Shown one piece after another: positions 22,056 through 35,030 of a DNA stretch of 64,000 bases (its first letter is position 1; every line of letters starts with the position of its first letter). The notes under the pieces were generated by a model, which searched no databases, had not been told where the DNA came from, and saw only the letters and a program-made list of their open reading frames with translations. The stretch covers positions 31,186,001-31,250,000 of the forward strand of contig OU612068.1 in the NCBI GenBank assembly GCA_914767715.1, in the 5' to 3' direction. The DNA comes from Membranipora membranacea (Eukaryota; Bryozoa; Gymnolaemata; Cheilostomatida; Membraniporidae). A program made the position numbers and the translations under genes.

Positions 22056-22634
22056 GACTGTGTTGGTATTTACACCACGATATCAGCTGTTAGAAACTTG
22101 TTCTACCTCGAGACTTGTCAGCTAAAGTGCTGCCTTAAGGATCAGCAGTCAGCAGTATATTGTAATTGACCAAAAATGAAACACAGTTCAAGCTTTATTA
22201 TTATATTTAATGCTGGAAACCCATGTAGTTTTATTGAATAATAATGTCATGAAATTTAGAACCTTTCTTCCTACCAGAACTACATAAGAGCTATTATTGT
22301 ATGGCCTTGTTGGTTAACATGTAAGCAGCATTGTATGTGAGCATGTGTCAATAGTTCCAGGGAAATTGAGACAGAGGTGTGATTATACACACTATAGTGA
22401 TATCTGTTAGCCATAGCAATAAGTTTTAGGTCATATATAATATTGTTTATTCAATACTGATTCTCTTGAATTGCCATACAAAAGGGAAATGATGTACCTG
22501 TGTTTGAATAATGGAGATAAATGTAATAATGAGTTCGATATGGATGCTCAAATATACTATCAGTGAAATAAAGTAAAAACCTTCAGATGGGTCTCTATAT
22601 GTCTCTGCTGATTGCTGACTGCTTACTCTGATGA

Positions 22635-25336
22635 TCAGTTAGTTTTGCTTACTGGAAAAATATCTGCTGTCCACATAGCCACAAACTCTGTAATCAAGGA
22701 GCAAAAGAAAATATGCGAAAGCCGATATATTAATTGTAGTTGTACTAATTGTTCGAGCCATTTCCTTGATAAATGTAAGAAAAATTTTGATCAGCTTTGA
22801 TTGGTAAAATAAATGATTTTGAAATATCGAATTTGTTTGGGGATAGGCTAACATCATCCTTTATCTTATACTAAGCTCTCAGGCAATCATTTTCAATCAA
22901 ATTCCTCTCTAAGCGATCACTGTTGGCATCATGCAGTGACTAAGTCCATTTTCCTGCTGTAGAATAAATCATGAATGTTACACAGCCATAGAATCGTGAT
23001 CTAAGTGATAACCATACCTGGATAGGCGAATCTTCCATCCCCATTCTTATCAAACTTCATAGCTTGAGCCGCAAACTCGCCTGCTTCTTCCTTGCTCCAT
23101 TTATCACCTGTTCTTCTGCAGATGTACTAAAATAAGTTGAGTTATGTAATGTAATATCATCATAAATATAATATATAGGACCTTCATAGTCAGATACAAA
23201 CAGAGATAGCCAGGCTGCTTATTACCATCAAGGAGTTGTCTCACACTTTTTTCAGAGCAGACAACTTTGTTCAGAACGTTGAGAGTATCCCACAAGAGGA
23301 CCACTCTCCCTTTTTGAAAAAAACCTTTATTCAGATTTAAAGCTGTTACTATGTGGAATCATTTTATACCAACCACCAGCTCATATAGTTTGATCAATCC
23401 ATCACCATCGAGATCGAATTTATGGAACGCGTCCATGAGTTCGTCACCGTTCACGCTGTGTTGACATAAAGCATTCCAGTTGTCCACCAGTTCCTCAATC
23501 TGTAGCTTACCATCACCTGTTTTATCATATACCCATCATCATTCACAATAAAATCTGTCAATTTATGTATTAATATCACCGCATTACTTCAAATCTATAC
23601 TCTGAATATTGTCAAGCAAGTTAGATGGTAGCTCATTAAAAAGTATACAGCACGCAGTAGACATTTGATGTACATAGAGAGATGGATGGGATGAGACGTA
23701 CCATTTGAATCAAAGAGCTTAATTATACATTCAATATCTTCTTTACTTGGATTGATTCCAGCGAACCTCAAAGCAGCGGGGAGTTCATCTCTGTCTATAA
23801 TTCCATCACCTGACGTGTCAAAGGATTTAAAGACATCGAATAGCACTGAAACAAAGAGAAAGATAAAAAGTATGATGGCGATGTTGACCTTCGCTTCAAA
23901 CAATGAAATCCTAAAATTCATAATCGCCACTAGTGCTCTACTAGTTGCTAGAGCCTTTGATTTCCCATGCTGATAACTTTCCTTCATCCCATCCTTTTTT
24001 GTATATACATAAATAACTTGCTGCTGCTAGAGAAGAAATTGCCACAGGCAGAAATATCTTTTTTTTTTATTCATTATCACATTGTAACCACGGCCTGGAA
24101 TTTTGCCAACCGAAACACTGAACCAGCAGCCCTCAATCAATCCAAAAAATGATTGCTTGTGGATAGGAGAGGTTAGAAAGACACCTAAGGGCTAATAATG
24201 CAGCAAACAAAGCTCAAATCTTTTTGAATGTTTGTTTTACATTCAGAAATCTGCAGTTGTATGAATGGCCAGCTTTTCATAGCATGTAAGCCACCGCCAG
24301 AGTACACCGCCAGAGTACACCGCCAGAGTACACCGCCAGAGTACACCGCCAGAGTACGCCGCCAGAGTACGCCGCCAGAGTACGCCGCCAGAGTACACCG
24401 CCAGAGTACGCCTCCAGAGTACACCGCCAGAGTACACCGCCAGAGTACACCGCCAGAGTACACCGCCAGAGTACACCGGCAGAGTACACCGGCAGAGTAC
24501 ACCTCCAGAGGACACCGCCAGGGTACACCGCCAGAGTACGCCTCCAGAGTACACCACCAGAGTACACCGCCAGAGTACACCGCCAGAGTACACCGCCAGA
24601 GTACACCGCCAGAGTACACCTCCAGAGGACACCGCCAGAGTACACCGCCAGAGTACACCTCCAGAGGACACCGTCAGGGTACACCGCCAGAGTACACCGC
24701 CAGAGTACACCGCCAGAGTACACCGCCAGAGTACACCTAGCTGTGATATTTGGATTAGAGTTTTTGCCAAGAATTATTATTCATAATCACAACTTTTTTG
24801 TTTGATTCTTTAAGTGCATGCATACTAAATGGCAGACCAGCTCTGGGTTGCTGTCAATGCAGACTAGTTTTAGTGATTGACATCTATCCAAAGTCACTAT
24901 TAATGTTGTGATCACCAACAAATAAATGCTTGGGAAAACATTCAAGTATGATTTGCATGGAGCTAATATTCGACATCTATATCATCTAATGTGATTTTAT
25001 ACTTAATTTGAAGAGAGTTAGTGTTGCTGTTGGGATAATAATGACACAGCTTTAAGATTTGGACTTACCCCTACGTGTTTCGTCAGATATTTCGTCACCC
25101 TGTGAGATAGGTTAAAAAGATTATAAGTTCATATTACAATGAGAGTGATGATTAATTTGAACTCAAGATGAAAAGCTGCTCAAAGTCGTAGTTGTTAAAA
25201 TAGTGGTACCTCTGAAGGTTATAGTTTACTTGATGGAACGATGTCTTCAAACACAATGGCATTAGTCAGGTTCAACTTTGTGTATTTCCAGCTAAGTAGA
25301 ATTTTATAACATGTGGATATGTTACCTACTCACCAT
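22635..25336 (-). CDS. Four-EF-hand calcium-binding protein, paralogue B
   Basis: Exons 25334-25336 (ATG only), 25069-25099, 23702-23845, 23374-23516, 23018-23126 and 22635-22687 (TGA); 160 aa with exactly the exon lengths and phases of paralogue A. Loops: DTSGDGIIDRDE, DSNGDGKLQIEE, DLDGDGLIKLYE and DKNGDGRFAYPE, all complete. The tail EFVAMWTADIFPVSKTN differs from A at a few positions. The differences are mostly conservative, so both copies seem maintained. Expected to be a soluble Ca2+ sensor. The large intron holds a ~446-bp 13-mer minisatellite. Confidence 0.85.
24292..24737. repeat. 13-bp minisatellite, about 34 units
   Basis: Unit CCGCCAGAGTACA with scattered variants (CCTCCAGAG, CCGGCAGAG, GTACGCC). 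Thirteen is not a multiple of three and the unit has no stop in any phase, so long repetitive frames appear on both strands. These are not genes. The paralogue A intron has one copy of the motif in the same flank (near 20418-20435). Confidence 0.92.
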
Positions 25337-26369
25337 GACTGTGTTGGTATTTACACCACGATATCAGCTGTTAGAAGCTTGATCTACCTCGAGACTTGTC
25401 AGCTAAAGTGCTGCCTTAAGGATCAGCAGTCAGTAGTATTGTAATTGACCAAATATAAAAAACAACTCAAGCTTCATTGTTCTATTAAATGCTACAGGCC
25501 CTTATAATCATATTAGATAATAATTTAATTAAATATAGAAACTTTCTTTTTTTCATAATAAAATACATACAGGAGCTATTATTGTGTGGTTGGTTAATGA
25601 GCCTTACACTTGTTGAGAGGAAGGCAGCATTGTATGTGAGCATGTGTCAATAGCTCTAGATAGAGGTGTGATTATTTGAGTGTGATAATCAACACGATTG
25701 ACTGCAAACTGAGAATGCCTTTCCCTAATCGCATTATTGTTTGGCCAAGAATTGATTCAAAGATTTTGAATTCAGTGTATTTCAAATAGAATCTGGAATT
25801 GTAGAAAACTAGAGACTCGTGCAAAAATGTTGATTACGATTAATACAGTTATTATTCGACTTAAAACAAGAAAACAAACAACCATGCTGAAGGTAGCCCA
25901 CCTTTGGGCACAGTGAATGCGCAGCTGTATTCAAACAAAATGGTTTAATAAACTGCTCCTTTTATTCTACTTTGAGTAGCAACGGAAAATCATATACATG
26001 AGCTTGTCTGAAAAAAGGAGTTTAATTATGGGAATCAGGAGGTTGAGACAAAAAAACCGAGAGACAAAAACCGAGAGACACAAGCTCCTGTTGCGTATAA
26101 ATAAAACAAATATATATTTATATAGAATATCACAAATCTAGTCACCAGTCACTGCTGCTCCAGCCTTGATAGTGTAACAGTTCGCTTCAGGCTAGGGCTA
26201 TGACTGATAGTGATTCAAGAGTGGCACTTGTATCTTGGAAACATAGTTACCACAGAAAAAAATGTTTCCAATGCATGTGCCTCAGTGCAGGTCATTGTCA
26301 ATACTGCAAGACAGCCATATTATTATATTATAGCATATTAATGTTATGTAGAGTATCAGTAAGTAGAGC
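25337..26369. other. Intergenic DNA between EF-hand B and C
   Basis: Holds the 5' flank of EF-hand B and the 3' flank of EF-hand C. AT-rich, with a short GAGACAAAAAACCGAGAGAC-type direct repeat near 26045-26080. No gene seen. Confidence 0.5.
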
Positions 26370-29300
26370 TCATGTGGCTGCAGCTGTGGCAGCTGTGGAA
26401 GAGTTGGCATCATTAGTAGTCTGAGTGTCAGTATTTAACATGGTCGGCTGGCGGACCATTTTAAAGTTTTCACTCATCTTGGTTTTCTCAACTTCAGGCT
26501 TCTTGAATGGATAGGTATTGTTCATAAACATTGTGCAGAATTCTACAAAGTCAATCAAAGCAAAACATTCATGAAAGGTATACAACCAGAAATTGGCTTT
26601 GACTCCCCTTTAGCTTAGATTTCACAAATATCATCGGTGATTAATCTAAAGATGGTGTGTAAAATTGGCATTTTCTTAAATTGAACTTATCATGCCAAAC
26701 TTAAAATGATTAAGAGTCTGGTTACGGTTTATTTAGACCATGAAACATGAGACACCAGCAGTAAAATTAGTAGATTTTTCTCAAATGTAAAATCTCACCC
26801 ATATAATCAAACTTGCCGTCCCCATTTGTGTCATATTTCATTAAATCTTCGAGTAATTGAGATGCCTCCTCTTCACTCCATTTCTCACCAGCACCAGTTA
26901 AAACTTTCTGAAGTATCAAACGACAAAATGATTGTGTGGGAAATTCTGTTGAGCAAGGAAAAGACTTTATCAGTAATTGTGTGTTTTAAGTTATATTGTG
27001 AGTTATATTTCCATGCAATGTGATAAGGGTGGGTATATCCCACCCTCCCTGATTACAGTGTTTTCTATATCTATTTATCCCAAACTCCATGTTTTTATGG
27101 TTTCCAAGGTTTGCCCGAGTAGAAAAACACAATATAGAACTGTTTAAACATGAAAACAAAGTATACTACTTTTAGTTCAGGAAGATTCAGATATCCGTCT
27201 TTATTTGCATCAAGTTTATTGAAGGCATCAATGAGCTCTTCTCCATGTAAGCTGTGTTGTACGAGTATATGATAGTTATCTACCAGATCCTTAATGCTTA
27301 AACTGCCTGTGCCTGATAAAAAAAATAATACACCTTCTTAAAGAAAATGTCTTTTAAGATGGCCAACATTTTGTATGGAATGGACTTAAATGCGTGTTTT
27401 GTCAATGTGGAAGATTGTTACTGTGAACACAGGAATTTCAATTAGTACAGGCAAAATACGAAAAGTTTGTCCATTATTGCAACGCAGAACTTTAAAAGCC
27501 GCTACCTAAGTATGATCGTTGATAGTATCATCACTTCGACATGACATATATTTTGTAACTTTTCCTAACACTATTGACTGGTTGGTATGTAAGTCACCTA
27601 GCTGACTTCCTGTCATCTGTTATTTCAGTTGGCCTGTGAATATGTCAAGAGTTATCTTCTCTTAGTTCACACAGTACAGATCCTTACAGACCTGGCTGGG
27701 ATAAAAAGCTGGTCAGTACTGGATTAGAAGCACCTATATCAGGAATCGAGCCTAGATCTCATGTCGTTTTTCTCCTGTCAGTACTTGACTACATGCACTA
27801 ATAGCACCTTTACCTTGCGTGTCAAATAGCCTCAGTAAATCCTTGAGATCATCATTTGAAGGGTGGACTCCTATCAGACTTAACGCATTTGGAAACTCAT
27901 CAAGGTTCAGTCTGCCATCCCCATTGTCATCAAAAGTCCCAAACATTTCAACCAACGCTACAAGAGAATAGAAATTAATTTTGAATTTTTACCTTTCTTT
28001 CACCTTCAACTTCAATTCTAACTCCAAGAATTGAGCTTAGGAGAGCCTTTACTGATGTGTTTTGCTGTTGCACACAGTTCTGATCCCGTTCTGATCAAAT
28101 ATTGATCTCATAGCTAACAGATTAAATGTGTTTGGAAGTTCAAAGCACCCTGGAAATCCCTATAGCAGATGTATTAAATGTTTAAACCAGCACACACAAA
28201 TCAACCATTTTGTACAAGCGACCAAACTTTTAAACGCATCGGCTCTATAACTGCATTCAAAAGACTGGATATAATTTCAGGGATCTGTGGCCTGCGAGGA
28301 AATAGGTAACACAGAGGGACATAGAGAATATTGATTCATAAGGTGTGAATCTCAGCCAAAGGCCAGGTCATATTTCCCTACTTGAGAGTACATTGCAGCA
28401 ATAAAAATATGATGAATATGTCAAGTGAGTTAAACTAAATTAGAGGATATTATATTTTAACAGAATTATTTTGAATTATATAAAGCTATTGAGGGTAAAT
28501 GACTTAGGCGTGTTGGCATGAAAGGATTTAGTCCAGACTATAGTCTCAGAGCCTTATGTTTTAATTTCTGGTCTAGAGTCAGTAACTGGTTAACGTTTGC
28601 AAACTCTACACAATGCATTGATTTTGTACCATATTTTTTCCTCTTCTTGATGTGTCCAAGCCTTGTTTAGCCTGAAATGTAACTTTTTCTGCAGTGAGCC
28701 ATGTGATTGATTTTTGCTTGTGCTTGGTGACAAAGTGACAAACACTTACATCATCAACTAGATATCAAATATTTGAACTGTAGATTTGAGATTAGATGAG
28801 TAGCGACACAGATCGAATTTTGATCTGCTAGTAAATACGAAAAATGATCTGCCCCCGGCCATTGATTGTAGAGGCATACATGCTAGTCCTTCTTTTCTAA
28901 AGTCTATAGACATCGATTTCAAAATCCCAATCCATACCAACCGTGCAAGGACTGAAATAATGCTTTGGGGCATTTTGTGATGACATGAGTGGCCTAAAAG
29001 TTTTATAACTAAATTTACAGCATCTACAGGAGGTAACCAGGTATCCTTGGAGAACCTCGAAAAAAGAATCTCTTACAAAAACTGAGTGTTTTGTTTCACA
29101 ACAAGGTCGTGTGGCTGCAGGGTCTCGCTTTGTTGATGATTTGATTACTTTTCAAATCATCAACCGCTTGGTTCGCACACGCCCGAGGTCACTTAAAAAC
29201 TACAAAAGTCGCTCTATTAAATAACTGTAGTCAGATTGAAAAAGAGAATGAGGCTTTGATGATAAAAGCTCAAGTTACTAATCATGTTTTTTAGTTCATT

Positions 29301-30092
29301 GGGCAACATGAAAAAACATTGTGCATGGTGTAAATGAAGTGTGATATAATTATATGAATACGAGGATGTGTATTTGTTCAAACATATGTGCAGCGAACAT
29401 ATATCCGTATAATGGAATTTCAAAATTTGACATGACAATTGTATCTCTAAAACTCACAATTGCGAATGACAACCCGGAACCAAGCGCTACTGCACCATCT
29501 GTCCTCCCCTATCGTAATTTTTGCAGGGTGTTGCTGTTGTTGTTTTGAGGAGCAGTTTGGAGGAGCAGTTTGGAATTATCAATCCCATGTTAAACGCAAA
29601 AGCTCGTATGAATCAGTGCCGGTGGAATGAAACCAAACTATGAAGATGACTCTACTCTAGGAACAAACAACAGCATTCCAGAAATCCAAGTAGAAAATTT
29701 ATGAGGCCTTGAGTCGTCTTTTACTGATCTGGACAGCTAACATGAACTTAATAATAATGATCTGTAATCCCAGACAGCCTGCTCAGTACAAAACTAGCCA
29801 ATACCTTGGTCCACCACTAGCTACACATTAAAATCAGAAAATCTCACTTACTGTTTCTACTCTCATCTGATAGTTCCGGTTTTTCTATGTGGTTACTTGC
29901 CTAAAAGAAATCAAAGAAGTCTGAGCGTCACTTGTGAAGATTAGATGCCTCAAGTTTATTTCAGCTTTTGTGATTGAGTGTTTCAATAGAAAACAGTTGA
30001 TGGCTACAATCGTTAAAGCAACTGTAAAACTGAGACCAGCGCAGACAGAGAACGACGGCGTAACAACAAAACATCCCAAAAGAACTCACCAT
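26370..30092 (-). CDS. Four-EF-hand calcium-binding protein, divergent paralogue C
   Basis: Exons 30090-30092 (ATG only), 29852-29900, 27814-27957, 27170-27312, 26799-26907 and 26370-26542; 206 aa. The middle four exons have the same lengths (144, 143, 109) and phases as A and B, so this is an older member of the same local family. Loops: DDNGDGRLNLDE, DTQGTGSLSIKD (degenerate, Thr at 5 and Asp at 12), DANKDGYLNLPE and DTNGDGKFDYME. The C-terminus is longer, with a Pro/Lys-containing segment and a Ser/Thr/Ala-rich end (NSSTAATAAAT). EF2 probably binds Ca2+ weakly. Role unknown beyond Ca2+ sensing. Confidence 0.82.
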
Positions 30093-32202
30093 TTCTTCTG
30101 ACGCTGGCAGAGTCGAGTTGGTATAATTGGAATGTTAGGTAGCAGACTGCGCAACAGATAAGCCGATTAGCATGATATTTTTTCTTAAAAAAACTTTACT
30201 TAGCTCAGCGCTGATTATAAACTGAAGTAATAAAATACTTGGCAGGTTGTTGATTTAATTCAAGAAAATCAAATGAAGACAATTGACATTTCAAGTTAGC
30301 AAGCTCATGCTAATTTATACTGCTGCTGTCTTGTTTATTGTGTGCATATAGGCTTTCTCTGATTGGGCAGTACACAACATTGCTGACATAACCCTACTGT
30401 TTGAGAGCTTTCATGTGTAAAACGAGTGAGAGAGTTGTTTGTTTTTCTACAGCCCATTTTTCTAAGCATTGATAAAGAAGAATAGAGAAAGAGGCTAACT
30501 GTACAGGCCTCAGTTATTAAAACACTCAACAACATTATTGTCACTCATTTCAATTCAATAGAGCCAATAGATAAAGGAAACAAATAGCGATAGCGATAAT
30601 CGATGGTACTCACTAAACTACAGTTTGTTATAGTATTTTATATGTGATATTTTCTTCTGCATTTCTAACGCAGCTGTGCCTGTACAAACATATCCTAACA
30701 TCAATCTTGATAGTCAGTCAAATTGCAAACATTATTGCTTCCCCACTAACAACTAAAATGTTCTCTTTAATGTCTGATCTCTGATGAGATATGTTCACAA
30801 TTGAGTTAGGACCCACTTAGATTCCTTACAGCTCGGTTGCTATCTAAGTACACATAACCAGCTACTGATTCGTCTTAGGTTACTTTTTGAGTGTCAACTC
30901 CATACACTGCTAGCAGCCCAACTATGAGATAATGTATTTTGACAAATGCAAGAAAACTACACCAATTAATGACATTTTGGCAGTGAATATGGAATGTCAA
31001 TGCCAGTCATTCGTTTCAATTAAGAGTACATTAGGACAATATGAATAGCACACCTGCCTTTGTTTCATTGGTATCCCTACCTGCTTTGTTCAACATGTTA
31101 TTCTAATTTACCACATGAACACATCTCCCTGCCCACATTTAAAAAGTATTAAAATCAACTTGGGTGTGGAGTTATCTTATTTATATCAAGGGGGAAGTAA
31201 CTCATTCAAGCTATGTAAATGTCCTTTGGTTTCGCATCATCCCAGCACTAGATCAAGTTTAATCCAATTGCATGCATTCCAGTTGGTCCCATCCACTGGT
31301 CGCTTGGGCACTTGTCACTGGTCAATGGCAGGACACTGGGCACACCTTTGCCTGCGGTGTGACTAGTCTAGTGTATCGTGAGCAACTCGGAATGCAGGCA
31401 AATGGACCAAACTTGGTCTATCCCAGCACACATAGGCATAAAATACCATGATAGGCAGAATAAAGTGTATCATGCTCACGATCTAATCTGGAGTATTGTG
31501 ATTATACCTAACACAGCTATGTAGTGCAGCCGACACTTTGGACATCCTCTCATTTTTGGGGGAAGAATTCCACTGATTACTGACCAACATAGTCATCTGT
31601 CTGTGTTGTGTTTTCCATAATAATTGTAGCAGTAAACTTTTAGGGGAATGACCATAGACTTAGTATTAGTATATTAAGTCTATGGTAATGACTCATGAGC
31701 AAGGCTACATGATGGTAAAAGTTGTTACATCAGGTCAATCAGTTTCAGCAAGTGACAGTCAGATTGGATACCGTGTTTCTGAGATAAATAAATTATTATG
31801 TACATAATCGGTCTATGGGAATCTCAACTCACTGTACTAACACATCCATATCTAATGATGAGGGAATTTGTTTGTACACTACACTATTCATTGTTTGCCA
31901 GGAGAATGACAGACTATGTCCATTTTCTCAACGGACACTTCAACAACTGAATCAATTTAGTGAACAATCAATACCATGGTACTTAGTAGTCATGGACAAA
32001 GCTTACGCAGTCTTAAGCTTCTACTGTCCCTTTATCTATATATAAGCAGGCAGAATATGGGCCAGCTCAGAATTGACCAATCAGGTGACATCTGAAAAAA
32101 ATAGCACTGTACAGCCATTGTAGTAATAATAAGAATAGCTGTGACTGTAATTTAATGAACCAATCACAGCAAGTATTTTCTGCTGCACTGCACTCGAGCT
32201 AG
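30093..32202. other. Intergenic region upstream of EF-hand C
   Basis: No supportable gene. Contains the short palindromic element at 31652-31685 and otherwise unremarkable AT-rich DNA, presumably including the EF-hand C promoter; I see no clear core promoter motif. Confidence 0.4.
31652..31685. repeat. Short palindromic element, copy 2 of 3
   Basis: Arms CCATAGACTTA / TAAGTCTATGG as at 10085-10120. It is flanked by AATGA on the left and TAATGA on the right, possibly a target duplication. Confidence 0.55.
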
Positions 32203-33465
32203 AAGAAAGAAAATAGCAGACGGGTGGTTTGGAGATGGTTTGATGGATGGAACCATTCTCCCTGGTTTGAAGTACCTAGAAAAGATTGAGTCAGGTAAAT
32301 CACATTGCATCTACCTAGATAGGAGTAGCACTTGCTCTCCAAGATATCAAAATTCCATCATTGCTTTAGTATCATTTGTTTTAGGTTATTGAAGACATAT
32401 GACCCGTGCTTTCTCTTAGTCTTAGCCTGACTCAACCAGAGGGGTAACTGTCTACAGACAGTGCCCTTGTCCGTGTATTTCAATAAGAATGGGTTTGATA
32501 GGTACAGATAGGAATGAATGATATTTGGCCATGTATTTCAGGTTACTGCAGCAATGCACTGACCCCCCCACTGACCCTACTAGTTATACAATAATAAACC
32601 AACTAGAGAGGATTCTGATAAACTTACAGAAGGTTATTAGGTTGTAGTGAGCAAATGCTACAAATTTACAATCCATCAAGTCAGCCTGTGTAATCATTGC
32701 TCAACGTTAATATGTACAGTGGCCCTGATTATTCACACCTATTTTTGAAATGTTATAGGGGATTGAATTGGTTAAAAGCTGTCGGGAGGCAAGACCTAGT
32801 CAACACATACGTGAATGGAATGCTCAGTAGAAGGCATATTGCGCTCAACATTTTGAGGCTGGAGACTATACCCGCTGCAAGCCGTAAGTTTTTTCACACC
32901 AACAACCCAAAACGATTTTAGGAATATCAACCCAGTACTTTCGAAGGGCTAATTTATGAATTGAAGCACGGAGGTCGGCTATGTTTGTCTCCATAACCAC
33001 AAGTTTTTATTGTGATAAAACAAATTTGTGTTTTAATGGCTTTAATCTTACTCAAACCAATATATGATGTCTCTTTTGCAGGCTGCACAACAGAAATATA
33101 TTGAGCAAGCAAGCAGGCAGTACCTCAACTCAACTCTACCTCAGGGGGAACTCTCTTGCTAGACTAACAGGGGGAAATTCTTTGCCTCTAGATCGTGGTG
33201 CACTTACATATGTATCAGCCAGCTTTCTACATTTCTCATTGTGCTTGATTCTCTTTCATCTGCCACTCTTTCTAATGTAAGCAGTAATTGCAACGTAAGG
33301 GATCTTGTAATGGACTCTATACTGAACTCTGACAAGGCTCACAACCAGTGGCTCACAGTAGATTGTAACATACCAAGTTCTGAATCCTTTGATTTATTTC
33401 ATAAGGTAGTGCAGAAGTTTTCCAGAGTGAGGTGTGTGGCATTTATAAATAGATGTAAACAATAA
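32203..33465 (+). other. Coding-like but unresolved region (possible decayed gene)
   Basis: Several stretches look like exon remains. 32203-32293 is open (ADGWFGDGLMDGTILPGLKY) before a GTAAAT donor. About 32541-32625 is open (LLQQCTDPPTDPTSYTIINQ). 32758-32882 lies between an AG and a GTAAGT; one frame reads like coding but contains TAG. 33241-33465 is an open frame with SFDLFHKVVQKFSRVRCVAF ending TAA. Phases do not join into one clean protein, so this is either a pseudogene or a transposon remnant. I do not recognise the family. Confidence 0.25.
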
Positions 33466-33726
33466 ATAGACAGCAATAAGTAAAAAAAATCCTGCCAGTT
33501 TTTAGACAGAGTTTACAATAAAAGAATCAAACTGATCTTGTGGTTTCAGGAAAATCTGTATCTAATTTTTTCTAAGTCTCTTTTATGTAATTTTACTTCT
33601 GCAATTTTATTCAAATACTATTGCTATGTAATACTTTACATTCTCAGCCCAACAATGACTCATGACTCATTTCCTTTGTCAACTTCCTTTCTCAATTGGC
33701 TCTTCAGAGATCACCATAGTGTCTTT

Positions 33727-34328
33727 TTAAAGTAAAGTGTAGTTCCCTTTGGATACAGTACATCCAGCCTCTTGTATAACTGTCAGTATCCTGGTTGTAT
33801 TTAGGAACTCGCTCATAGTTGGAGCATTGTTACTGCCAGTTTTGGCTCTTTGGTGACCAAAGTACTGCTCCAAGCTATCTTGACAAAGCGTTTTCTCAGT
33901 CAAGATGAAATCGTAACCCTCGCTCAAAAACTCCTTAGTGAGCGCTAAGAAGGAGTGACCTGTAAGAATATTATAATGACGTAATGATAGCTCACACTTA
34001 ATCTTGGTTATTTGAGGTGGGAGTCTATAATAAAGTAAAGATGTTGAGCTGGACTTGAATTTAGCCTATTATAGTATGTGCTAAGGATACAGCCGGCTAG
34101 GTGAGAAGAAGTATGTGCAAAATGGCATTCTATGTAGATCTTGATTTCCACAATCTTGATCAATATCACAGATTTTGCATCACATTGTAAAGTGTACTTA
34201 CAAGTGATTCTCCAGCTGATTCTTGTCTGAATGCAAAGCGGACATTTTGACTTTTCTGCATCCGTGATGTCGAAACCATTTACTTCGTCCTCCAATTGAG
34301 TTAGCCAGTCAAGAAAGTCTTCGATGAA
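33727..34328 (-). pseudogene. P-element/THAP9-like transposase, C-terminal fragment
   Basis: Two in-phase exons: 34202-34328 (FIEDFLDWLTQLEDEV ... ITDAEKSK) and 33727-33959, joined through a split Cys codon with GT..AG. Together they give the order typical of the P-element transposase C-terminus: a W-containing helix, D/E-A-E-K, T-x-x-S-W-R-I-T, S-F-L-A-L, then CQDSLEQYFGHQR and a N-N-A-P-T motif. No upstream exons (THAP zinc finger, RNase H-like core) could be placed, so it is a truncated remnant or a domesticated tail. It lies just upstream of the LINE, in opposite orientation. Confidence 0.6.
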
Positions 34329-35030
34329 CTGTAACATCAGAGAAATACTGTGATATATGTATTAAAGCTATGATTTAGATTTCTAATCTGTGTAACTTTA
34401 AAGCGCTTGTTGGATTTCCATGCCTAGGAAAAACCTGGCGTGTCGATAAAAACATTGAAATATTTGAGTAATCTGTCATATTTGTAAGAAATAATGCCTA
34501 CATTGAATCGCTAATCTGTAGGAGATTCTATGCGGCATCTTGTACTTGTTTCTTGAGTTCCATCACTCAGACCTGTATCGGATGTTCAGTACATCGAAAT
34601 CATCATTGGAAATCTGTATTAATTCTATGGTAGCGAAGATCTCGTCGCATTCTCGAGTTCATTTGCAACAGATCCAGAGTGCCTAGAGAGAAATAAGGAA
34701 TAAAATTTAATTTTGTAGTCTTCTTTCCTGGTCATGTGCAGCCCTGGACTTTTATGCTTCCAACCACAGCACAGGCCATCTGTATTTGGTGCAAGTCCAG
34801 TGGTTGAATGCCAGGGTGGTCAAGGCCTAAACAACTGGAGTTGATTCAATTGTACTACAGAAAGTTGTGCTTCCAACCTCCTTGTTCCAGCAGACTGGTT
34901 GTGACGGAATTACACCGTGAGAGTCCCAATTTCAACATTTGCAATTGATGCGCTATATAAGAACATGGTGATTTACAATCGCTATATGCACTTGATCAGA
35001 TAACTTAAGGATTGCCTCTGCCCCCATCCC

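Larger units (their letters stand above)
18200..25450. repeat. Tandem segmental duplication carrying EF-hand A and B
   Basis: Unit A (about 18200-22170) and unit B (about 22390-25450) match in exon order, exon lengths, 3' flank (near 18230 and 22400) and 5' flank (the ATG exon context TTACCTACTCACCATGACTG is identical). Unit A is longer because its large intron gained mobile elements; unit B gained a 13-bp minisatellite. Confidence 0.85.

Noticed and set aside
24185-24770. Long repetitive ORFs on both strands, CRISPR-like appearance
   Set aside because: They come from a 13-bp minisatellite without stops in any frame. There are no spacers, and the host is eukaryotic.
27640-27800. Another tRNA-type SINE in an EF-hand C intron (GGCTCGATTCC on the minus strand)
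   Set aside because: Box B is plausible but box A is poor and the body does not match the other two copies.
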